64,000 bases of DNA from Trichocoleus sp. FACHB-40 (GCF_014695915.1 NZ_JACJPF010000046.1:62001-126000); one strand, 5' to 3'. Counted from the first letter of the stretch, positions 9,427-18,827 are shown. The notes: a model not told the origin generated them from the sequence alone. Numbers and translations: made by a program.

Positions 9427-9733
9427 AAACCTACTTATCCTAAAGGTCTTGACTAAATTGAGACGATTCGCTCAATAAGAAGCTTGCACTACCCATCAGG
9501 GTAGCTGCCACTCTCGCTTAAAGTCGTTTTGCTTCTAAGCATCTACAGGCGCTCTATGTAAGAGTGCTTTATATTTATATACATTTTTTTATGTTTGTAT
9601 ATTTTGCATCCTGCTAAGGGACAATAGCAAATTATGGCACCAGTATCCGCAGGAGAAAGGCGCAAAGGTAAAAAATTATTGGCGGGGAATCAATTGCAAT
9701 AGTCTGAGATGTCTTGCTGGGAGTGAAAAAATA
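9427..9733. other. glgB upstream spacer
   Basis: This 307-bp gap lies between glgB and the downstream-facing end of the next minus-strand gene. It contains AT-rich stretches near 9570-9610 and a small inverted repeat near 9492-9512 (CTACCC/GGGTAG). The glgB promoter should be here, but no clear -35/-10 pair could be assigned. A 22-codon plus-strand ORF at about 9635 has no supporting features. Confidence 0.4.
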
Positions 9734-10126
9734 CTATTTGATGGGAACGCCAATTCCCCGCAGAAGTTGCCGCACTCTCAGCAAAAAAACTAATTCTCGC
9801 AGTTGAGGATTGAGTGGGGATGCCCCTGGGGTAATGGTTTGCAACTCGGCTTGCAGCTGGGCGTATTCAGCGGCTGTAATCGGTTTGCCATCAATTGGCG
9901 ATCGCGCTTCGGTAATAATCTCCGTCCGCAATACTTCCTCTGGCACTTCCTCCGGCGGCGGTAATGCCCACGCAGGAAGGCAAAAGGTAAAAGGTAAAAA
10001 ACAAAAGGCAATCCCGCCTAACCCCCAGCAATAAAAGTTTTTCCCCTCTCCCCTGCTGGCGAACCAGTTGAAGGGGGTGGAAGGCTGCAAAAGGCAAAAA
10101 CTTGTTTTTTTTAATTCATCGTTCAT
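9734..10126 (-). CDS. Small secreted cyanobacterial protein of unknown function
   Basis: The C-terminal 80 residues form a compact unit (PPPEEVPEEVLRTEIITEAR, then a SPIDGKPITAAEYAQLQAEL segment and a basic RVRQLLRGIGVPIK end) that looks like a conserved cyanobacterial secreted protein. A hydrophobic GIAFCFLPFTFCLPAWA segment at about 38-54 would be the signal peptide. The first 35 residues are encoded by low-complexity AAAAGGCAAAAGGT-type repeat DNA, so the annotated start at 10126 may be too early or the signal region may have been rebuilt from a repeat. No enzyme motif is seen. Confidence 0.6.
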   Translation of the reverse strand: MNDELKKTSFCLLQPSTPFNWFASRGEGKNFYCWGLGGIAFCFLPFTFCLPAWALPPPEEVPEEVLRTEIITEARSPIDGKPITAAEYAQLQAELQTITPGASPLNPQLRELVFLLRVRQLLRGIGVPIK

Positions 10127-10129
10127 CCT

Positions 10130-10437
10130 TCAGAAGTCCTGGGGTAGAGGTTCCTTACAGATTTGTTGAATCTGCTTGATGCGCTCAAACAACCAAGGGT
10201 ATTCTTTCCGATAATTGGCAATTAGTGCTAAAGGGCTAACCAGGGCAGCTATTCTCGAAGGCGAGTAGGAAGCCTATGCTTTCACCAAACCATTCCAGCA
10301 TCAATGCTTCGGTCGGTAGCTGGGAATCTGGCAAAGAAAGCGCTGGTTTAGAACGATGGCTGTCTAAAAACTTTAAAATCGGCGATGAGTGTGCGATCGC
10401 TTTCGGTTCCCATTTTTGCCAAAAGCACCGGAACTCT
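10130..10437 (-). pseudogene. Decayed gene fragment, identity unknown
   Basis: Two reading frames on the minus strand join into one plausible protein end. From about 10434 a frame reads FWQKWEPKAIAHSSP, later LPTEALMLEWFGESIGFLLAF, and stops at 10236-10238. A second frame resumes with IAALVSPLALIANYRKEYP and continues WLFERIKQIQQICKEPLPQDF to a stop at 10130-10132. The join near 10250 looks like a short insertion and frameshift. Upstream of 10434 the first frame is closed by a stop. The family was not recognised. Confidence 0.4.
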
Positions 10438-10440
10438 CCT

Positions 10441-10846
10441 CAGCCTGGTGAGTAGTTTTAGCTTGAGAATACCTAGCCCTGGGGTTAAATTCTCACTCAA
10501 TAGGCAATTTATTTAAATCCCAGCCCCAGTTTCAGTTTCGACAATACTCAAAACTGTCTAATTGCAGTAGTAGCATTTAGCGCCAAAAGCTGCTTACCGC
10601 AATATCATATAAATCTTGTCAGCCATTACCCAAAATTTAGCTGCGCCTACATCTGAGATAAAACTTGTATTTGCTGGTAATTAAAAATCTGATACCCAGG
10701 TGGTAGTACATGCCTAACTTAATATCTTAGGAACGATTACCAACCTGAGATTCAGACTAGGGATAACCAACCAAGTGGAGAAAATCATACCCTTTCGGCG
10801 GTATGAACTTCATTCAGGGGATGAGAAGCGAAACCCAGCTTAATTA
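10441..10846. other. Spacer without recognised gene
   Basis: About 400 bp of AT-rich sequence lie between the decayed fragment and the small lipoprotein gene. No ORF of supportable length, no tRNA and no strong hairpin was seen. It may hold further remnants of the decayed gene. Confidence 0.4.
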
Positions 10847-10990
10847 CTAAGGAGATGTGGTAGGTGATGCGGTGGGTGATGCGGTGGGTGAAGGACTAGC
10901 TCCTTCTCCGCCTCCTCCCGTTTGGTCACAAGCTCCCAAGGTGGCAGCCAAGCCGAGTACCAAAACCAAACTAAGTATCTTTTTGTTCAT
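10847..10990 (-). CDS. Small lipoprotein, 47 residues
   Basis: The minus-strand ATG at 10990 follows a GAGGAG ribosome site six bases away and gives a 47-residue protein. A basic start (MNKKIL), a hydrophobic stretch and the lipobox LGAC place the lipidated cysteine at residue 21. The mature part is only about 27 residues: a DQTGGGGEG linker and a Ser/Pro/Thr/Ala tail built from SPTA repeats. This is the architecture of small cyanobacterial lipoproteins anchored in a membrane. The function is unknown. The gene is too short for a standard ORF cut-off but has all the signals of a real one. Confidence 0.75.
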   Translation of the reverse strand: MNKKILSLVLVLGLAATLGACDQTGGGGEGASPSPTASPTASPTTSP

Positions 10991-11562
10991 ACACTCCTCT
11001 TTTATGGATTGCTACTGAAGGAATCGTTTGCTATTTAATCACAATATTGTATTTTTTGCTTGAAACTCCTGTCCCTACAAAGGAGGATTTCTGGATTTTG
11101 AACTTCACTTTGCCCAATCGGCTAGAAGTGATGTTTCCGTTTCGAGTGAGTCCCGACGATTTCCGCGTGCCTCACCTTTCCTAAGCTGTCTTAGGTATTG
11201 ACGGTTTATCGCCGCCTTTGCGGATTTGCTTTTATTCGCCAGACAGCGAATTTGCTTAGGGTTTTAGGATTTTTGGAAAATCCAAAATAAACACAAAAAT
11301 TTTAGCATGAGCGGTAATTTCTGTCTATACTATTTTTAGTGTAAAATACATAACTAAAGAGTGATGCAGTTTTTTTAAGCTTTAAGTAAAAAACCCTGTA
11401 AATTGGAAAGACACTTCTATCGAAGTTGAGTATTAGTTAATCTGAATACAACTTAAGGAGGAAAAGATCCGTTATGCTGACAAAGCTTCACGGGGTCAAA
11501 TAACTTGACAAAAGGACTTGTAACCACTGCATAAAAATTTAACTAGCCCACAAGCGCCCGAA
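10991..11562. other. Upstream region of the small lipoprotein and the histidine kinase
   Basis: This 570-bp divergent spacer has several short inverted repeats near 11200-11290 (for example GGATTTTTGGAAAATCC). A very strong ribosome-site-like AAGGAGG lies at 11455-11461, followed at 11475 by a nine-codon ORF (MLTKLHGVK). It should carry promoters for both flanking genes, but none could be assigned with confidence. Confidence 0.4.
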
Positions 11563-13803
11563 TTGTTCAAGGAAAGCTTTGTGTTCCCTATTTTTGCTAA
11601 AAAAAGCAAATTACTAGCAGCCTGGATGCCATATCCTCAAAAACATTGGACACTACTACAGAAAATCGTTGACCGGATTCGGAACTCATTGGAATTGAGA
11701 GTAGTTCTGCAAACGGCGGTAGACGAAATTGCCACATTGCTAAACCTGGATAGGTGTTGTTTTTTGTGGTATTTCGAGGATACGCAACGGGTGCAAGTAG
11801 TAGTAGAGCGATCGCGCCACAATCGAAAAAATGCTCAACTGGGATACTATCCGCTAGAAAAGTTTGGAGCGATCGCGGGCGCGATCGCTACTGGCAAATT
11901 AATCATCAACAGCAAAACAGCAGTTCCTAATCCAGGCATGGTGGGTATAGTTAGCAGATGGCTTTCCCAGCTGCAGCTGATCCAACAGCAGATAAAGAAA
12001 GACCAACGATCGCCACAATTACCTATATTCCAGGGTGCGATCGCTAACTTATTGGTTCCCTTAAAACAGTCAGAAGGCTCGATAGGCTTTATTGCTTGTA
12101 TTTCAGAGCAACCCCGCATTTGGTCAAGTTCCGAAATCGAGTTTCTGCAAGCGATCGCCCAGCAGCTGGAAATTGCCATCCGTCAAGCTCAGCTTTATGA
12201 GCAAACCCAGAAACAAGCTCAAAGAGAGCAACTGGTGAATCAGATTACCAGTCTTACCCGCCAAAGTTTTGACCTAGAGACCATTCTCACCGAAGCGACG
12301 CGAGAGCTGATGCAAGCATTATCAGCAGATCGGTGTCTAATTCATCTGGTAGAAAGTCATGAACAGGAGAGTATCCGTGCATCTGAGCGGGAGAATCACC
12401 TACAACACCCCCAACCCTCTTCTGCCGCCTTCAGACGAAAACACCTTTATGAAGTGTGTAGGGAGCCTTTCCCCCCGACAATAGATGACTTTGATACTCA
12501 CGGCCCAATTACCCAGTGGGTGATTGGGCATCGTCAACAGGTGAGCATTTCCGACATTACGCGAGATGGACGAGTTGGGGAAGCCAACCTTGAGTACCAA
12601 AAAGCCCAGATAAAATCTTCTCTAGTGGTGCCAGTTCAGGCTAACGGAACGCTGCACGCAATTCTTTATCTCAATCAGTGTTCCGAGATCCGGTATTGGT
12701 CGAAAAATGACCAGAAACTAGCCCAAGCAGTTGCCGATCAGTTGGCGATTTCTATTCAACAGGCGAATCTGTACGCCCAAACTCAGCAGCAGGCACACAC
12801 GAGCGCCCAGCAAGCCGAGCAACTCTCCCAAACGCTCTTAGAACTGCGGCTAACGCAATCTCAGCTGATTCAGAGTGAAAAAATGTCAAGTTTGGGGCGG
12901 ATGGTGGCTGGGGTTGCTCACGAAATTAATAATCCAGTGAACTTTATCTACGGCAATATTCCTTATGTAGAAAATTATATCCATGACCTGATCCGGTTAG
13001 TGCAGGGCTATCAAACTCAGTATCCGAACCGAAATGCGGAATTACAAAAGCTGACTGAGCAAGTGGAGCTAGATTTTTTACTCAGAGATTTACCCAAAAT
13101 TTTAAAATCGATGCAGGTAGGTGCTGAGCGGATTCGCGAGATTGTTAACTCATTGCAGCACTTTTCTCGCCTCAATCAAGCATCCCAAAAATCGATAGAT
13201 ATCCACGAGGCGTTAGAAAGTACCCTCTCAATTCTGTACAGTTACCTGGGCGATGAAATTGAGGTGGTGCGGCATTATGGCGACTTACCCCCCGTGGAGT
13301 GTTACCCAAAGCCACTCAATCAGGTATTTATGAGTATCTTGATGAACGCTATAGAAGCGATCAGCAGGTGGTCCTCTAAAGAAAAAATTATCAAGTTGCG
13401 TACAGAATTGGTGAGTGATGGGGAAACGGGGGAAGATTTTGTGAGGATTGCGATCGCAGACAATGGCCCTGGAATTGCCCAAGAAATTCAGCCGAAAATC
13501 TTTGACCCCTTCTTTACTACCAAAGATGTTGGTCAGGGCAGGGGATTGGGCTTAACCGTAAGTTATCAAACCATCGTCTCCCAACACCAAGGCAACTTAC
13601 ACTGTCACTCCCAACCCGGTCAAGGTGCAGAGTTTATTATAGAAATTCCTCTCCAGCAACCCAAACCGTTGTCACCAAGTAAAAAAGAGATTGGGGATCG
13701 GGAATTGAGGGATGGGGACTGGGAATTGGGGGCTGGGGACTGGGAAGACACCACGATGAAATTAGGGATGGAGATTAGGAAGACACCATTGGGTAAGAAT
13801 TGA
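11563..13803 (+). CDS. Two-GAF sensor histidine kinase
   Basis: This is a soluble sensor kinase of 746 residues. GAF domain 1 spans roughly residues 30-205 and GAF domain 2 roughly 230-398, joined by coiled-coil linkers. A HisKA segment follows with VAHEINNP (phospho-acceptor His453), then an HATPase_c domain with the N-box near residue 560, the DNGPGI G1 box and the GLGLTVSY G2 box. Neither GAF has an obvious bilin-binding cysteine motif, so the signal is unknown. No response regulator is adjacent, so it is an orphan kinase. The last 40 or so residues (Gly, Asp, Trp, Glu-rich) are read from a GGGGACTGGGAATTG-type repeat and lie beyond the catalytic domain. The start codon is uncertain (TTG 11563, GTG 11581 or ATG 11626). 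Confidence 0.85.
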   Translation: MFKESFVFPIFAKKSKLLAAWMPYPQKHWTLLQKIVDRIRNSLELRVVLQTAVDEIATLLNLDRCCFLWYFEDTQRVQVVVERSRHNRKNAQLGYYPLEKFGAIAGAIATGKLIINSKTAVPNPGMVGIVSRWLSQLQLIQQQIKKDQRSPQLPIFQGAIANLLVPLKQSEGSIGFIACISEQPRIWSSSEIEFLQAIAQQLEIAIRQAQLYEQTQKQAQREQLVNQITSLTRQSFDLETILTEATRELMQALSADRCLIHLVESHEQESIRASERENHLQHPQPSSAAFRRKHLYEVCREPFPPTIDDFDTHGPITQWVIGHRQQVSISDITRDGRVGEANLEYQKAQIKSSLVVPVQANGTLHAILYLNQCSEIRYWSKNDQKLAQAVADQLAISIQQANLYAQTQQQAHTSAQQAEQLSQTLLELRLTQSQLIQSEKMSSLGRMVAGVAHEINNPVNFIYGNIPYVENYIHDLIRLVQGYQTQYPNRNAELQKLTEQVELDFLLRDLPKILKSMQVGAERIREIVNSLQHFSRLNQASQKSIDIHEALESTLSILYSYLGDEIEVVRHYGDLPPVECYPKPLNQVFMSILMNAIEAISRWSSKEKIIKLRTELVSDGETGEDFVRIAIADNGPGIAQEIQPKIFDPFFTTKDVGQGRGLGLTVSYQTIVSQHQGNLHCHSQPGQGAEFIIEIPLQQPKPLSPSKKEIGDRELRDGDWELGAGDWEDTTMKLGMEIRKTPLGKN
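13683..13760 (+). repeat. Heptamer-type repeats read as the kinase C-terminus
   Basis: Imperfect units related to GGGGATTGGGAATTGGG and GGGGACTGGGAA run through the last codons of the kinase. They belong to the short tandem repeat class common in filamentous cyanobacteria and also seen at 16515. Confidence 0.6.
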
Positions 13804-13907
13804 CAAATTGCACGAAAACAGACTAGCGACTCTAAAATGTGGACAATAGACAGCCTTTGTGTCTATGGTTTAAAGTCGTTGGTGTTTTGTCCTTTGTCAG
13901 TGGTCAT

Positions 13908-13996
13908 ACCATTTTGGATTTTGGATTTTGGATTTGAAACTCTAAGCTGTAGAAGTTTCAATAATTCAGAGTGTTACCAAAGTAAAACAAAATGGT
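13908..13996. repeat. Inverted-repeat-bounded spacer element
   Basis: ACCATTTTG at 13908-13916 pairs perfectly with CAAAATGGT at 13988-13996, and an inner GAAACT/AGTTTC pair lies within. GGATTTT units repeat in the left arm. It resembles a small non-autonomous element or a transcription-ending hairpin between the kinase and the cell-division genes. Confidence 0.4.
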
Positions 13997-14065
13997 GTCA
14001 GTAGTTAGTGGCAAGGGAAAACAACCGACAACTAACAACTGATAACCAACAACTAGAAACTGCTT

Positions 14066-14563
14066 ATGTCTGCTGTCCCTCAATCCGTTGCTTCAGACCG
14101 CCGCCTTGGGAAAAGAAAACCAGATATCTCCTCGCGGCAACCCAAAGGCGGTGTACCGTCTAGAACCAGTAGCAGAAGAACCCAAAAGCCAGCATTTCAA
14201 GCTCAATCACCAGGTTGGCTGCGATCGCTTGCCTACGTGCAGCGCGTCTCAGACATATTGTGCTTCGGCTTAATTGCCGCTACGCTGGGAGTTTATGCTT
14301 GGACAGTCTATACTCAGCAGATGTGGAGCCGGCAGTACAAGCATCTGGAAACCTTGCAACGCAATGAGCGACAGATGACGGCGGCGAATGAAGTCTTGAA
14401 AGATAAGTTGGCTCAAGAAGCTGAGCGTCCGGGAACTGGCTTGGTTTCTCCTAATCCCGCCAACACCATCTTTTTAGCGCCTGCACCGCAGCGCCAGTCA
14501 CTGCCCACACCAGCAGCGACTGCTAACCCAGAACCAACACCAACAATGCCAATGGGCTACTAG
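14066..14563 (+). CDS. FtsL-like membrane protein upstream of ftsI
   Basis: This 165-residue bitopic protein has a basic cytoplasmic N-terminus of about 70 residues, one membrane helix (about 75-94, ILCFGLIAATLGVYAWTVY) and a short coiled coil (QYKHLETLQRNERQMTAANEVLKDKL). A Pro/Thr/Ala tail ends it. The size, topology, coiled coil and position five bases before ftsI are what is expected of an FtsL-type divisome subunit. Sequence similarity in this family is always weak, so the call rests on architecture and context. ATG 14066 has no strong ribosome site. Confidence 0.7.
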   Translation: MSAVPQSVASDRRLGKRKPDISSRQPKGGVPSRTSSRRTQKPAFQAQSPGWLRSLAYVQRVSDILCFGLIAATLGVYAWTVYTQQMWSRQYKHLETLQRNERQMTAANEVLKDKLAQEAERPGTGLVSPNPANTIFLAPAPQRQSLPTPAATANPEPTPTMPMGY

Positions 14564-14567
14564 AGGC

Positions 14568-16514
14568 ATGGAGAATTCAGGATCTAGAAGTCGTAGGACA
14601 GCTACGCAGAAAGTCTCCGGAAATGGCAAAACTACGAACCTGCTGAATCACAAAGCTACTAGGATGCCAGAGTCAGCCAAAAAACTGCCCCTAGAAGCTA
14701 CTCGTGCCGGAAAAAATCATCAGGCATCAAATAATGTAGAGACGCGCAATCTCGCGTCTCTAATGGGTGGCAGAAGTCCGCAAGAAGAGAAACAAACAAA
14801 CGGCATAATTGCCTTGCAGTCTAATCCTTCATCCTTCCGGCTGCTACTCGTTTGGGGAGTGCTGTTCGCAAGTGGGTTAGGGCTGGCACTGAACGTGTAT
14901 CGGCTGCAAATTGTCAAGGCACCAACACTGCTTGCAAAAGCGCGACAGCAGCAAATGGTATATCTGCGTCCGTTTGTGCCGCGCCGCGCGATTGTGGATC
15001 GCAACGGCAACGTTTTAGCCACAGATCGCCCTGCTTATACACTGTTTGCCCACCCAAAGCTGTTCAAACAATCAAAATCTGCGATCGCTACCAAGCTAAG
15101 TGGGACTTTGGGAATTTCTGCCGACGCGCTGGTTACTATGTTTAACCAGCGCGATAGTGGGATTCGGGTTGCCTACTCTCTAACCGAAGAACAGGCTGAC
15201 AACATCGCCCAACTGCGAAACGATGGACTTGAACTGATTCAAAATTACGCCCGCCTCTATCCTCAGAAGGATTTAGCAGCAGACGTGGTCGGCTATGTCG
15301 ATGTTGACCATCGTGGACAGGCGGGTGTGGAATATAGTCAGGAAAATTTACTGGTTCGTGCTGTTCGCACCGTGCGACTTAGCCGGGCGGGGAATGGCAG
15401 GTTAATGCCTGACCATTTGCCAGAAGGATTGTTGCACTTTGATGACCTGCGACTACAGCTGACGATTGACTCTCGCTTGCAACGGGCGGCGCGATCTGCC
15501 TTGAAGCAACAGATAGAGCTGTTTAGAGCTAAGCGTGGTACGGTTATCGTTATGGATGCGCGGGATGGTGCTTTGCTGGCGCTGGTGGCAGAGCCGACAT
15601 ATGACCCGAATGAGTATTTTAATTCTGACGTGGGTTTGTTTAAGAACTGGGCGCTGGCTGACCTTTATGAGCCAGGTTCGACGTTTAAACCGTTGAATGT
15701 AGCGATCGCTCTGGAAGCTGGAGCAATTACACCAGAAACTACATTCTATGACGGCGGTAATATTCAGGTAGGTGGCTGGCAGATCAAAAACGCTGAACCT
15801 GGCCGTCACGGGAGACTCACAATTTCTGAGATTCTGCAATACTCCAGCAACATTGGCATGGTACAAATCATGCAACAAATGAAGCCAAGCGTCTACTACG
15901 GCTGGCTGGAACGCCTGGGACTGGGGCAAACAGCGGGCATTGACCTGCCTTTTGAAGCACCAGGGCAGATGAAAAGCTCTGAGCAGTTTACCTCATCTCG
16001 GATTGAACCAGCCACCACCTCATTTGGTCAGGGATTCTCCCTAACGCCTATCCATCTCGCACAGATGCACGCTTCTCTGGCCAATGGTGGCAAACTGATA
16101 ACGCCCCATCTAGTCCGGGGGTTATTTGATACTCAAGGACAGGTGTTTTGGCAACCAAATCAACCAACACCGCGCCCCCTCTTTTCCCCGAAGACTACCC
16201 AGACGGTGTTAGAAATGATGGAAGCTGTGGTGGTCAAGGGAACGGGGAAAGCAGCTCAGATTCCAGGTTATCGGATTGGTGGTAAAACGGGAACTGCCCA
16301 AAAAGCCAGTTCCACAGGAGGATACTCTAGTGCCAGAATTACAAGCTTTGTGGGTATCTTGCCTATAGATTCTCCCCGCTATGTGGTTTTAGCTGTAGTG
16401 GATGAACCGAAAGGGGAAAATGCCTATGGTTCCACTGTGGCGGCGCCAGTGGTTAAATCAGTCATGGAGGCGCTGATTAGTATCGAACAAATTCCACCTT
16501 CAGTGGAAAAGTGA
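14568..16514 (+). CDS. ftsI: Peptidoglycan transpeptidase FtsI (class B PBP)
   Basis: This septal transpeptidase crosslinks peptidoglycan at the division site. One membrane helix lies at about 92-112, followed by the PBP dimer domain (about 130-290) and the transpeptidase domain. The active-site motifs are complete: STFK with Ser371, SSN at 426-428 and KTGT at 573-576. The 648 residues include an N-terminal cytoplasmic region of about 90 residues, in which a perfect palindrome (14737-14762) has been taken up in frame. It is translated directly after the FtsL-like gene, so the two are coupled. Confidence 0.94.
   Translation: MENSGSRSRRTATQKVSGNGKTTNLLNHKATRMPESAKKLPLEATRAGKNHQASNNVETRNLASLMGGRSPQEEKQTNGIIALQSNPSSFRLLLVWGVLFASGLGLALNVYRLQIVKAPTLLAKARQQQMVYLRPFVPRRAIVDRNGNVLATDRPAYTLFAHPKLFKQSKSAIATKLSGTLGISADALVTMFNQRDSGIRVAYSLTEEQADNIAQLRNDGLELIQNYARLYPQKDLAADVVGYVDVDHRGQAGVEYSQENLLVRAVRTVRLSRAGNGRLMPDHLPEGLLHFDDLRLQLTIDSRLQRAARSALKQQIELFRAKRGTVIVMDARDGALLALVAEPTYDPNEYFNSDVGLFKNWALADLYEPGSTFKPLNVAIALEAGAITPETTFYDGGNIQVGGWQIKNAEPGRHGRLTISEILQYSSNIGMVQIMQQMKPSVYYGWLERLGLGQTAGIDLPFEAPGQMKSSEQFTSSRIEPATTSFGQGFSLTPIHLAQMHASLANGGKLITPHLVRGLFDTQGQVFWQPNQPTPRPLFSPKTTQTVLEMMEAVVVKGTGKAAQIPGYRIGGKTGTAQKASSTGGYSSARITSFVGILPIDSPRYVVLAVVDEPKGENAYGSTVAAPVVKSVMEALISIEQIPPSVEK
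14737..14762. repeat. Palindrome inserted in the ftsI N-terminal coding region
   Basis: TAGAGACGCG pairs with CGCGTCTCTA across six bases. This GTAGAGACGCG-type palindrome is a dispersed cyanobacterial repeat. Here it is read in frame and adds NVETRNLASLMG to the cytoplasmic tail of FtsI. Confidence 0.8.
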
Positions 16515-16640
16515 GGGAATTGGGAATTGGGGATTGGGGATTGGGGATTGGGGATTGGGGATTGGGAAGAATCTTAGCCAGTTCCTAGTTCCTAGTCCCT
16601 AGTCCCTAGTCCCTAGTCCCTAGTCCCTAGTCCCCAGCCC
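16515..16640. repeat. Paired short tandem heptamer arrays
   Basis: A GGGGATT array of about five units (16528-16566) is followed at 16583-16632 by a CTAGTCC array of about seven units. These are short tandemly repeated repetitive sequences as known from filamentous cyanobacteria. They occupy almost all of the spacer between convergent ftsI and the DUF255 gene. Opposite G- and C-rich strands allow partial hairpin pairing, so they may also act as a transcription barrier. Confidence 0.85.
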
Positions 16641-18689
16641 CTACCCCCTAGTTTGGCTTTGCAAAAGTTGCTCCCACATCTGATCTTGGGTTTGGGCGGG
16701 TTGCAGACAAGTTAGCCCTTGACAAACTAATCCCACCGCCTCTGATGGCATCACCTCTGCATTGCATACAGTTGTGGGGAGGTATTGAGCGATCGCGCTG
16801 GCAAGTTGGTTAACTGTAGTGCGAAGCAGCGTACAGTGAAGATACCAATCCAGCCCGGTAAACAAACCTGGACAAGCTTGCGGCGATCGCTCCATTATGC
16901 TGCTAAACGCTTGTAATGTTTGCTCTGCCCGATCGAGATATTCCAGATTTTCGGTGAGCATAGCTAGACGCACTAAGTTGGCGATCACTATCCCGTTCGG
17001 CGCTGGTGTAGCATTATCCACATAGCTGCGTTCTCGCACGATTAAATCGCTACTGGCATCCTTGGCTGTGTTATAATATCCACCCAGTTCCACACTCCAA
17101 AGAAATTCGTCAAACTCTTCTTGCAACTGTATCGCTTTCTCCATCCAAAAACGAGCTTGAGTCACTTGATGCAAATCTAGCAGCGCTTTGATAAACAGGG
17201 CGTAATCTTCCGACTGCGCCAATACGGATGGACAGCCGTCGTAGTTGAGGCGGTGGAAGCGTCCGTCAACAAATTGGCGATCTAAGATGAAGTTGGCAGC
17301 GCCGCCCGCGAGAGACAAATACTCTTCTTTGCTGAATACTCCGTAAGCTCTGGCTAAACCCGAAATCATCAGGCTATTCCATGCCACAATCATTTTAGTG
17401 TCGGTGACAGGTGGAATCCGTCCCGGCCAATTTCCAGTTTTTGCCTCTTGGTTGTTGCGGGCTGGAGGAAAAGTTTCCAATCCTGCCTTGGCACCATAAC
17501 GAGCTTCAAACAGCTTTTCTAAACCTGCTTCTAGTGTTTGAGTCAGTTTCCCTGGATGACGGCGCTGCAATACAATTTTGCCTTCAAAGTTGCCTCCCGG
17601 CGTCACTGTAAACTGTTCTTGAATTTCTGCAAATTCTTGGGGAGTTAGCAACTGAGCTATTTCTGGGTAACTCCAAATGTAAAACGCCCCTTCTTCGGGT
17701 TCTGCCTCTTCTGGAGTGGTAAAATTATCCGCATCCTGAGCAGCGTAGAAGTAACCTTCGGGTGCAGTCATTTCGCGTTTCAGCCATTTTACTGTGTGCG
17801 CGATCGCTCTCTCAAATGCCGCTTCCTTTAACCCAGCACTCCACAGATTCGCCAAATACTCGACAATTTGCCCATTGTCGTAAAGCATTTTTTCAAAGTG
17901 TGGCACCGTCCAAGTAGGATCGACTGTGTAGCGGTGAAAGCCGCCGCCTACATGGTCGTAAATTCCCCCCAGTGCTAAATCTAATCCTCGCTTGCTGCAA
18001 GCTTGCTTCGGATCTGATTTGGATTCAAAATTAAATCGGACACCCCGCAGCGCCAACTCCGTATAGGGTATCATCGGAAAACTCGCACCTTGTCCGTCGC
18101 TGTCAATTATTCCGGCGCTAGTTTCCAAACCTCGGCGCAACAAGTTTTTATCCAACCCCTGCGTCTCTACTCCCGTTTGCAATACAGCTGCTTGCTGCAT
18201 ATAACCGAGAAGTTCTTCTTTGAGACTTCGCATTTTTTCGGTTTCGGTGTCGTAGTGGCGGCGAAGCGCTTGCAACACTTGCAAAAATCCCGGTCGTCCA
18301 TAGCGCGGTTCTACGGGGAAATATGTACCGCCATAAAAAGGCACCAAATCATCAGGCGACAGAAAGATATTCAAAGGCCAACCGCCTTGACCACTCATCA
18401 TCTGCAACGCCTGCATATAAATACTATCAATGTCAGGACGTTCTTCCCGGTCTACTTTAATCGGGATAAAATTGGCATTTATATACTGCGCGATCGCGTT
18501 ATCTGAAAACGCCTCTCCTTCCATCACCGTACACCAGTGGCAGCTGGAGTAACCAATCGAGAGCAAAATTGGCTTATTCTCAGCCTTTGCCTTTTCTAAG
18601 GCTTCTTGACTCCAAGGCCACCAGTCTATGGGATTTTCAGCGTGTTTGCGGAGATAGAGGCTCGATTCTTGGGCTAGGCGATTGCTCAT
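16641..18689 (-). CDS. YyaL/DUF255-type thioredoxin-domain protein
   Basis: This cytosolic protein of about 682 residues belongs to the YyaL/SPATA20 family. An N-terminal thioredoxin-like domain carries SSCHWC (the two cysteines are residues 50 and 53 from the chosen start), followed by a [12 protein letters not shown] signature and a large alpha/alpha-barrel region like that of N-acylglucosamine 2-epimerases. The biochemical role of the family is not settled. The frame is open from a TTG at 18719, but ATG 18689 starts right at the conserved [20 protein letters not shown] segment and is preferred. Confidence 0.88.
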   Translation of the reverse strand: MSNRLAQESSLYLRKHAENPIDWWPWSQEALEKAKAENKPILLSIGYSSCHWCTVMEGEAFSDNAIAQYINANFIPIKVDREERPDIDSIYMQALQMMSGQGGWPLNIFLSPDDLVPFYGGTYFPVEPRYGRPGFLQVLQALRRHYDTETEKMRSLKEELLGYMQQAAVLQTGVETQGLDKNLLRRGLETSAGIIDSDGQGASFPMIPYTELALRGVRFNFESKSDPKQACSKRGLDLALGGIYDHVGGGFHRYTVDPTWTVPHFEKMLYDNGQIVEYLANLWSAGLKEAAFERAIAHTVKWLKREMTAPEGYFYAAQDADNFTTPEEAEPEEGAFYIWSYPEIAQLLTPQEFAEIQEQFTVTPGGNFEGKIVLQRRHPGKLTQTLEAGLEKLFEARYGAKAGLETFPPARNNQEAKTGNWPGRIPPVTDTKMIVAWNSLMISGLARAYGVFSKEEYLSLAGGAANFILDRQFVDGRFHRLNYDGCPSVLAQSEDYALFIKALLDLHQVTQARFWMEKAIQLQEEFDEFLWSVELGGYYNTAKDASSDLIVRERSYVDNATPAPNGIVIANLVRLAMLTENLEYLDRAEQTLQAFSSIMERSPQACPGLFTGLDWYLHCTLLRTTVNQLASAIAQYLPTTVCNAEVMPSEAVGLVCQGLTCLQPAQTQDQMWEQLLQSQTRG

Positions 18690-18827
18690 AAACGCTAATT
18701 GCAGCACTCGGTCTGACAACGGTTTTCACCTTTAGCAGTTTAGCGTGAGGCATCAAGCGATCGCTCCATCTTGCGTCGTATCCTGTTAGATTGTCTTTGG
18801 TGGTAGACGCGCCTACTCGCGATCGCA

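Noticed and set aside
15453-15929. 158-codon minus-strand ORF
   Set aside because: It lies wholly within the transpeptidase domain of ftsI, in antisense, without any domain or ribosome site.
16515-16640. Tandem arrays that could be mistaken for a CRISPR array
   Set aside because: The units are seven bases long with no unique spacers, and no cas gene is present in the window.
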